Position numbers and translations under genes: made by a program. Positions 58,507 to 64,000 of a stretch of 64,000 nt of DNA are shown here, piece after piece. Numbering within the stretch: the first letter of the stretch is position 1; the number at the start of each line of letters is the position of its first letter. Source of the DNA: Hygrocybe punicea (Eukaryota; Basidiomycota; Agaricomycetes; Agaricales; Hygrophoraceae); contig OY744461.1 of the NCBI GenBank assembly GCA_963556145.1, positions 620,001-684,000 of the forward strand, read 5' to 3'. The notes beneath the pieces are model-generated. The model did not search any database. It was given only the letters and a program-made list of their open reading frames with translations, and was not told where the DNA came from.

Positions 58507-59180
58507 AATTATTATTATTGCCGTTTTCAGAACAGTTGTCACATGATGTGACAACACTCTTTCTTGAGCCAAACTTGTGAGAAGTGCTATGCTCTCAGGT
58601 GATTCTGAACCCCCCCTATCAGCTCTAGATGCTGGTAACAATGCAAATTCAATTGAATCATTATTTAAAATTTTATATTTTAGACCTACATTTGGGATTG
58701 GGGAGATTTCCTGATGGCAGTTTATATTCCAATAATTCAAACTGTGTTTGAATAAAGTGTAATGAATATTTAAAAGATGCTCAAGTAGTTTAATAACAAC
58801 AAAATGTCTTCCACCATCCAAACAGGTGAGTGTTGTTTTATGTGAAAAATAAGATACATCTCCTGCACTATGAATACATGGTAGAATAGTCTCAAAACTA
58901 TGTGAGCACCTGCACAACATTAACTATATTTAATTCAAACTAGTTTTAGATCATTTGAAAAGCAACTGCCATCAGGAGATCTCCCCAATCCTAAATATGA
59001 GGTCTAAAATATAAAAATTTAAATAATGATTCAATTGAATTTGAATTGTTACCAGCATCTAGAGCTGATAGGGGGGGTTCAGAATCACCTGAGAGCATAG
59101 CACTTCTCACAAGTTTGGCTCAAGAAAGAGTGTTGTTACATCATGTGACAACTATTCTGAAAACAGCAATAATTATTGCC
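58507..59180. mobile_element. Inverted-repeat MITE abutting E2
   Basis: 58507-58723 and 58963-59180 are inverted copies (~215 bp, few differences) around a 239-bp centre. The tips contain ATTATTATTGCCGTTTTCAG and the internal palindrome GTTGTCACATGATGTGACAAC, which resembles the GTCACATGAC motif at the E1 and E2 tips. No coding capacity; the mirrored frame LPASRADRGGSESPE is non-coding. It may be a non-autonomous relative mobilised by an E-type transposase. Confidence 0.7.
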
Positions 59181-61223
59181 GCCCCCAGAAAGGTTGTCAC
59201 ATCACACGTAACACGCGACTTTTGTCACTCTGGCACACAAAACATCGGTGAGCCATTTCTCATCCAATTCTCAACATTTCCATCTAATTCTTTCTGTTCT
59301 GTCATCCCCTCATCCCTCTCCAGGTGCACAACCAACTTTTAGGCCCCATTTCTCAAGTATGGGCACAATCAAAATTTGGGCCTTGTGACCCTCTCGGAGA
59401 ACATTTCTGGTGCATCGCGGGGAGATACCAAGCTGGAATTGGGCCGAAATAACCCAGGTATGTCCTCCCCAGATGCCCATGTAGTTTTTGTGCTGAATCA
59501 CTTGAATCTTCACCATAGGAAAACCCGGATGTCACCCAACGCCGCCCTGACGCTGTGAGCGTATCTGCATTACCTAGTGGAGAGATGTTGTCCAGGAACT
59601 ATATGGAACCTTTCATGGTATGTCTACCCCAGGTGCATGCATCGCCATAACCTGACCACACTCAGTACTCGGCTTTATGGGCGGCTTGGAACCTCTGTAC
59701 TACACTATCCACCTCTGGCCATTTTTCTCGACATCTATCTGTTCTGTTTGTGCATGGCTAGTCTATTATTTGTATACGAGACCTGTATGATGTAGTTTTT
59801 ACCTGAATAATGATCCCTTCGCCGTTGAACTTGACACTGCCATATTAGGTATCCAAAGCCAATGTTGATCTTCTGAAATGACTCTGTATCACTATGCCAT
59901 GAGGCAAACGAATCTCTGAAGACCTATGCTGGGCAATTGTTCGGATGGCACCATGTGAAGATCTCGACAAAATCACCGCTTACACTGGCATAAGTCAATG
60001 ACAAGTCCTCAGGATTCTGGCTCAACATCGCTCAACTGGCCGAGTTTCTAAGCCATTGGTGGACCAGCAGCTGATCGGAAGGCGTCGTCATTTGACCTCT
60101 GAGGAGGTTTCAGTATGTCATCACTTGAGATCATTGATGTATTGACCAAATTTCCCATCAGTTCCTCCAAGGTTGTATCGATGATAACTGTGACGTGTAC
60201 CTCGAAGAACTTCATGACCAGCTCCAGCTGAGCACCCAGAAATCAGTATCCTTATCCATGATATGGAGAGCCTTGCACCATAGTGGGCATACTATGAAAA
60301 AGGTCGGTTTCCTTTGTTTTTAGCTATTCTAACTGACGATTTTGATAATTCTACACAGCTGACGAAGGTAGCTATTGAGAGGAGCACTCTGCTGCGTGCC
60401 AAATATATACAAAGGGTTGGCCTTCAGTATCAAGCCGAGCAGCTAGTATTTGTAGACGAGAGTGCCTGTGATTGGCGCACAACGTACTGGGGCCGCGGTT
60501 GGGCGATTCGGGGCCAGCGTGCTGTCAGAAAAGCCTTTTTCATTCAGGGCAAACAGTATTTTGTTTCTTTATCTATTCAAGATCAGTAACTGATACCAGT
60601 GATTCAAGATATTCCATACTTCCTGCCATTTCCCTTGATGGGATATTGACCATGAAGATTGTCGAAGGGTCATTCAACACGTCTCACTTCACCAAATTCA
60701 TCGAAGAGCTGCTTGAGCGGATGAATCCTTTTCCTGAGGTCAACTCTGTCATTGTAATGGATAACTGCCGCATCCACAAGTCCAATCTAATTGCCGAAAT
60801 GATCGAGGAAAGGTATGTCATTGATTCCGCTTCCTTGCAGGTACTCATTGGATTATAGGGGTATGCGAATTGAATTTCTCCCCCCATACTCACCGGATTT
60901 CAACCCAATTGAACTGGCATTCTCAGCAGTCAAGTCCGACATCAGGCAGAAGGGCAACATAGTGCGTGCAGTGATGGAAACACCTGACCAGCAGGCTGAG
61001 GTCTTTTGCCAACTGTGGGAATCAGTGCACACAGTGACAGCAGACGATGTGGAGGCTTTCTATCATCACTGTGGATATTTGTAGCTACATCTGGCAAGAC
61101 TGATGTAGGAATATTTTGTTGTACTCTGTAATTGTGCAATTATCAATGTCTTTTCTTTGACATCTGTTGAGGGACTTCATTGCTTGGTAACCTTTGTGGA
61201 GGGGTTGAGACCTTCATCAGCAA
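59181..61223 (+). mobile_element. Element E3: truncated relative of E1/E2
   Basis: Starts after the MITE with GGTTGTCACATCACACGTAACA, similar to the E1/E2 tips, followed by a leader containing TCTCATCCAATTCT as in the E2 TIR. It holds a decayed DDE_3 transposase (59940-61084). No right inverted end and no Ub-like/SAM-like gene are present; the right side is interrupted by the hAT-like element at 61224. Confidence 0.6.
59940..61084 (+). pseudogene. E3 transposase (Tc1/IS630-like, DDE_3), decayed
   Basis: Frame blocks: RMAPCEDLDKITAYTGISQ, TGA at 59999-60001, QVLRILAQHRSTGRV (helix-turn-helix region), CDVYLEELHDQLQLSTQKSV, then LVFVDESACDWRTTYWGRGW (first Asp), SVIVMDNCRIHKSN (second Asp) and YSPDFNPIELAFSAVKSDIR (Glu), ending HHCGYL at 61084. 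Intron positions are the same as in the E1 and E2 genes. Sequence divergence from E1 and E2 is larger than between those two. The TGA fits CGA to TGA. The start of the gene upstream of 59940 is not clear. Confidence 0.7.
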
Positions 61224-61395
61224 TAGTGTTGCCGAAGTTCAGTTCGGTCCGGTTCCGACCCTTTTTGGCAGAACCGCGAACCGAACTTCGGGTCCGGTTT
61301 GGCCCTGCGCCAAACCGGAACCCAGACGGCATCGAACCGTCTCTCCGCGTTCAGTCTGGGTTCAGACTGCGTCTGAACCCCGGACCGAGGTGGGC

Positions 61396-62157
61396 TCACC
61401 CCATGAGCTCTGTTCTCCTCACGAATGGCAGGCACGTATCAATTGATACGGCGCTGCACTTCGCGAGGTAGTTGGGCTGCGGGGGAGCCATCCGGCGCTG
61501 CTGCTGCCACTGCTGCTGTTGCTGGCGCTGCTGCTGTTGCTGGCGCTGCTGCTGCTGCCGTCGCCATTGCTGCTGCCACTGCTGCTGCTGCTGCTGTCGT
61601 GGCCGTTGCTGCTGCTGCTGCTGCCGCCGTTGCTGCTGTTGCTGCTGCCGCTGTTGCTGCTGCTGCCGGCATTGCTGCTGCTGCTGCTGGCCATCATGGT
61701 TGTCATTGCCATTGGATGGCTTTTGCTGTTGCCGCTGCCGCTGCCGCTGTTGCTGCCGGCGCTGCTGCTTCCGCTGTTGCTGCTGCTGCTGGCCATTGCT
61801 GTTGTTGTTGCCTGGTTGCCGTTGCCGTTTCTGTTGCCATTGCTGTTGCCACCGCTGGTGGTGGTGGTGGTGGTGGTGGTGGTGGTGTTGCTGCTGTCCC
61901 GCATCCCTTGGCATTGCATTGGCGTTGGCATTCAACTTGTGCCAAGGTGGGTGTGGTCGCGATGTGGTCGCGGTCGAGTTGCCTGTCACAAATAACATTA
62001 GTAAAGTTAAGAAAAAATCGAAACATACCTTGATGAACACAACACAAATTGTGTTGTGTTTAACCCACGTTGATGTTGCTGTGTTGTGTGAAAGGTCACA
62101 GCCGGTCACATGATGCCATTTAACACGAAATAGTAAGTAAAGAAATACGAAAAACAA
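61396..62157 (-). CDS. Gln/His-rich reading frame in the hAT-like element
   Basis: The minus-strand frame of 253 residues begins MFFVFLYLLFRVKWHHVTGC and then consists mostly of poly-Gln with Arg and a 10-residue His run, from the repeat array. The other frames of the array are also open, so this is weak evidence for a gene. A ~25-residue hydrophobic segment (VFIKVCFDFFLTLLMLFV) precedes the array. It could be a fortuitous ORF. Confidence 0.2.
   Translation of the reverse strand: MFFVFLYLLFRVKWHHVTGCDLSHNTATSTWVKHNTICVVFIKVCFDFFLTLLMLFVTGNSTATTSRPHPPWHKLNANANAMPRDAGQQQHHHHHHHHHHQRWQQQWQQKRQRQPGNNNSNGQQQQQQRKQQRRQQQRQRQRQQQKPSNGNDNHDGQQQQQQCRQQQQQRQQQQQQRRQQQQQQRPRQQQQQQWQQQWRRQQQQRQQQQQRQQQQQWQQQRRMAPPQPNYLAKCSAVSIDTCLPFVRRTELMG
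61490..61890. repeat. CTG/CAG trinucleotide array with GGT run
   Basis: Interrupted GCTGCTGTTGCTGCTGCC-type repeats to about 61855, then about nine GGT units at 61858-61886. Confidence 0.85.
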
Positions 62158-62459
62158 ATGAAATCAATACCTTAAAAATATCCGCGTTCGCGGTTTGAAC
62201 GCGGTTTGGAGCCATTCAGGAAATCCGGCAGGCCTTGAAACCCGGAACTGAACCCGCGGTCCGGTTCAGCACTTGGCTGAACTTAGACCGAACTTAGGGT
62301 TCGGTTCGGGGTTTGAACCGGGTTCGGCTAGGTTCGGAACCGAACTACGGCAACACTAATCAGCAAATCCTTGTTTTCTTTGGGTAACATTGTACATTGA
62401 TAAGGATTATTGAATATGGCTGCCTGTGGAGCGGGACCCTAGTTTGCTTGTTGAAGGGA

Positions 62460-62890
62460 GGAGCCAGGCACAAGTGTCAAAAGGCATCACTGCCATTCAT
62501 TTTCAGGGAAAATGAGTTGGCACCAAGGTCTGCCAGCAATACAACAACCAGCTCATCAATGGGAGTTAGTATTGCCTGCTTTGAGTCAAGTAATGGTCTA
62601 TGATGGCAACACAGGATCATCAAAGGGCATCACCGCCAGTCATAGGAAAGGAGATGGCACCAAGGCCTACCGACAATACAACAACCAGCTCATCAATGGG
62701 AGTTAGTATTGCCTGGTTTGAGTGAAGTAATGGTCTATGATGGCAGCACAGGATGGTCAATGGGCATCATTGCCGTTCAGATAAAAGGAGTTGGCAACAA
62801 GGCCTACCAACAATACAACAACCAGCTCGTCAATGGGGTTAGTATTGCCTGTGTTGAGTCAAGTAATGGTCCACGATGATATCTTTGGTC
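62460..62890. repeat. 137-bp tandem repeat, about three copies
   Basis: Copies begin near 62519, 62656 and 62793 (GGCACCAAGG or GGCAACAAGG followed by CAATACAACAACCAGCTC). The period is 137 bp with several substitutions per copy. No coding meaning is evident. Confidence 0.8.
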
Positions 62891-63146
62891 TCTTGCATTG
62901 GCCTGGCTACTTTTCCACCTTGCATCATTTTATGTTTTGCCTGGTCTTCCTCTCGCCACTTCGCAGTCAGCTAATTGCCTCTGCTAATGACTTGTGGCCT
63001 TACCAATTTTCATATTCAACCGACACACACTGTCCCATCCACATTGACATTTCATCCACCCTGCTCATCTCAGTGCAACTCAGTCTCTCATCATTCATGT
63101 TGCACCACCCCCTGCTGCTGTAGTCACCAATCATGAAACCCCAGCC
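62891..63146. other. No gene recognised
   Basis: Pyrimidine-rich spacer between the tandem repeat and the hAT-like end; short frames only. Confidence 0.4.
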
Positions 63147-63270
63147 TAGTGTTGCCATGGCTCGGTCCAAAACCGTTAGCCATTGGAGCAGACCAATAAT
63201 TAGCCGAGCCGAGCCGTTCACTTGGCTAACGGTTAAACCTCGGCTTAGCCACGGCTAGCCATTATTAGCC
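63147..63270. mobile_element. hAT-like left end, solo
   Basis: Begins TAGTGTTGCCATGGCTCGGT, the terminus shared by the other hAT-like elements here, followed by GGCTAACGGTT/AACCGTTAGCC inverted motifs. No right end occurs before the end of the window. Confidence 0.5.
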
Positions 63271-63492
63271 ATTACCAAATACCCAAATTAGGAAATTTAG
63301 GTATCCAGCCTGTTTGCTGGCTTCAACGTCACTTGGATAACCCATCTGCTGCCTCCCACACCTCACTAACATGTACGGCCGCATTTCGCAAGTTTAAAAA
63401 AGATTTATGTCGTGTAAAAACAAGTAAGATCTGTGACTCAAAATTAAAACTAAATCTGCACTCCTGCACAATAATTGTCATGTAAAATAGTT

Positions 63493-64000
63493 TCAAAACA
63501 AACAATATTTTGATTGCCAAAGGTTTGGATTGAATTGAATAGTGTGCACTAGTTTTGTTTGTTCCTGCTCCCCATTCCTGCTCAGGCTGCTCCCCTGCTC
63601 TCCAGTTGCCACCTGTTCTGTCTCGCCATCCCCATTTACCATCTCCCCAGCACTAGCATGCGCAGATGGCCACTCATACTCCCCCCCCGCAATCTGCATA
63701 AGCCATCTCCTCCTCTCTGCCCACCCACACTTCCCCTCCATCATATCCCCATCCGCTCTTCGTGCCTCACTATACCCATATCCCTGCCGCCCCAATGAGC
63801 CTGGCTCCCCATGAATCCCTGTTCCTTTGCCTGCATCTGCGTCTATGCCATCCCCAAGTGGCAATCGCCATACACAAACCGCGAACAGCACAATGCCACA
63901 TGCCCAAGTGTCCATTGCATGTGCATCATATCCGCAGCCAGCCGTGATCCACAAAACGCGCCAGTCTGAAATCGCCTGGGTGGGGGAGCACGAGGATGTG
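63493..64000 (-). pseudogene. Partial protein-kinase C-lobe, runs off the window
   Basis: On the minus strand the frame reads GYDAHAMDTWACGIVLFAVC (about 63865-63930), which fits kinase subdomain IX (D-x-W-A-C-G-V-V-L-F), followed by RLPLGDGIDADAGKG and, further on, RRRWLMQIAGGEYEWPSAHA. The conserved glycine and acidic residues of subdomain IX are present. The activation-loop APE motif is not visible in frame and the upstream catalytic lobe is outside the window. It may be a fragment of a fungal Ser/Thr kinase or a decayed copy. Confidence 0.45.

Larger units (their letters stand above)
61224..62358. mobile_element. hAT-like element filled with CAG/CTG repeats
   Basis: Ends TAGTGTTGCCGAAGTTCAGT (left) and its approximate complement ending CGGCAACACTA (right), flanked by the perfect 8-bp duplication ATCAGCAA (61216-61223 and 62359-62366). 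Subterminal GTTCGG/CCGAAC and GGTCCGG repeats occur at both ends. No transposase is present. The interior is a ~370-bp CTG/CAG-type array plus a GGT run. Confidence 0.9.

Noticed and set aside
61425..62113. Long open frames rich in Ala, Cys or Leu
   Set aside because: Products of the CTG/CAG array inside the hAT-like element.
1..64000. tRNA or rRNA genes
   Set aside because: I looked for conserved tRNA box and rRNA core sequences by eye and saw none; a covariance-model search would be decisive.

Overview
This window is eukaryotic and most likely from a mushroom-forming basidiomycete (Agaricomycetes). The support is short introns of about 45-65 bases (GTRNGT donor, CTNAC-like branch point, YAG acceptor) and gene families known to be expanded in mushrooms: KDZ transposons, XPG/PIN-like nucleases, HNH nucleases, RT plus tyrosine-recombinase retroelements and DDE_3 transposases. 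Most of the sequence is mobile DNA in different stages of decay; few ordinary host genes are visible.

Layout. 653-1243: a small hAT-like element with a perfect 8-bp target duplication. 2472-12443: a ~10 kb KDZ-type transposon with inverted ends, a candidate 8-bp target duplication, arrays of an ATTGTAATG/CATTACAAT motif near both ends, a broken KDZ transposase, a divergently transcribed RNase H1 N-domain (viroplasmin-like) protein and three further decaying genes. 13845-16680: a multi-exon membrane protein gene (-). 16748-23008: an XPG/FEN1-like nuclease gene (-) facing away from a decayed large DDE-type transposase-like gene (+), a pair resembling Academ transposons. 23170-28620: a degenerate RT plus tyrosine-recombinase (DIRS-like) retroelement. 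29999-31464: an open three-exon gene for a coiled-coil protein with a cysteine cluster. 32800-33336: a fold-back repeat.

33802-40302 (element E1) and 50546-58506 (element E2) are two divergent members of one family of large elements with long terminal inverted repeats (about 0.36 kb and 0.96 kb). Each carries a five-exon Tc1/IS630-like (DDE_3) transposase on the minus strand and, facing away from it, a gene for a conserved protein with an acidic N-terminus, a ubiquitin-like segment, a Cys/His-rich segment and a C-terminal SAM-like helical segment. Each also has a different cargo: E1 holds a fragment of the coatomer alpha (COPA) gene with its introns; E2 holds an HNH-nuclease-like gene. A third, truncated relative (E3, 59181 to ~61223) holds another such transposase. 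This is my main candidate for an undescribed system.

Between E1 and E2 lie a LIM-domain protein gene (40617 to ~43195, -), a long trinucleotide array (43670-44215), a ~2.4 kb palindrome with a 200-base assembly gap that is probably false (44393-46750), an unrecognised gene (47266-48245, +) and an apparently intact HNH nuclease gene (48916-50358, -). The right end has a 1.1 kb hAT-like element filled with CAG/CTG repeats (61224-62358), a 137-bp tandem repeat and a partial protein-kinase reading frame running off the window.

A theme across the transposon genes is in-frame TGA codons at places where relatives or paralogues have arginine, best explained as CGA to TGA changes by cytosine deamination at CpG. 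The E2 transposase and the HNH gene at 48916-50358 are free of such breaks. All gene models are hand-read from the sequence without alignment software; family names come from motif recognition.
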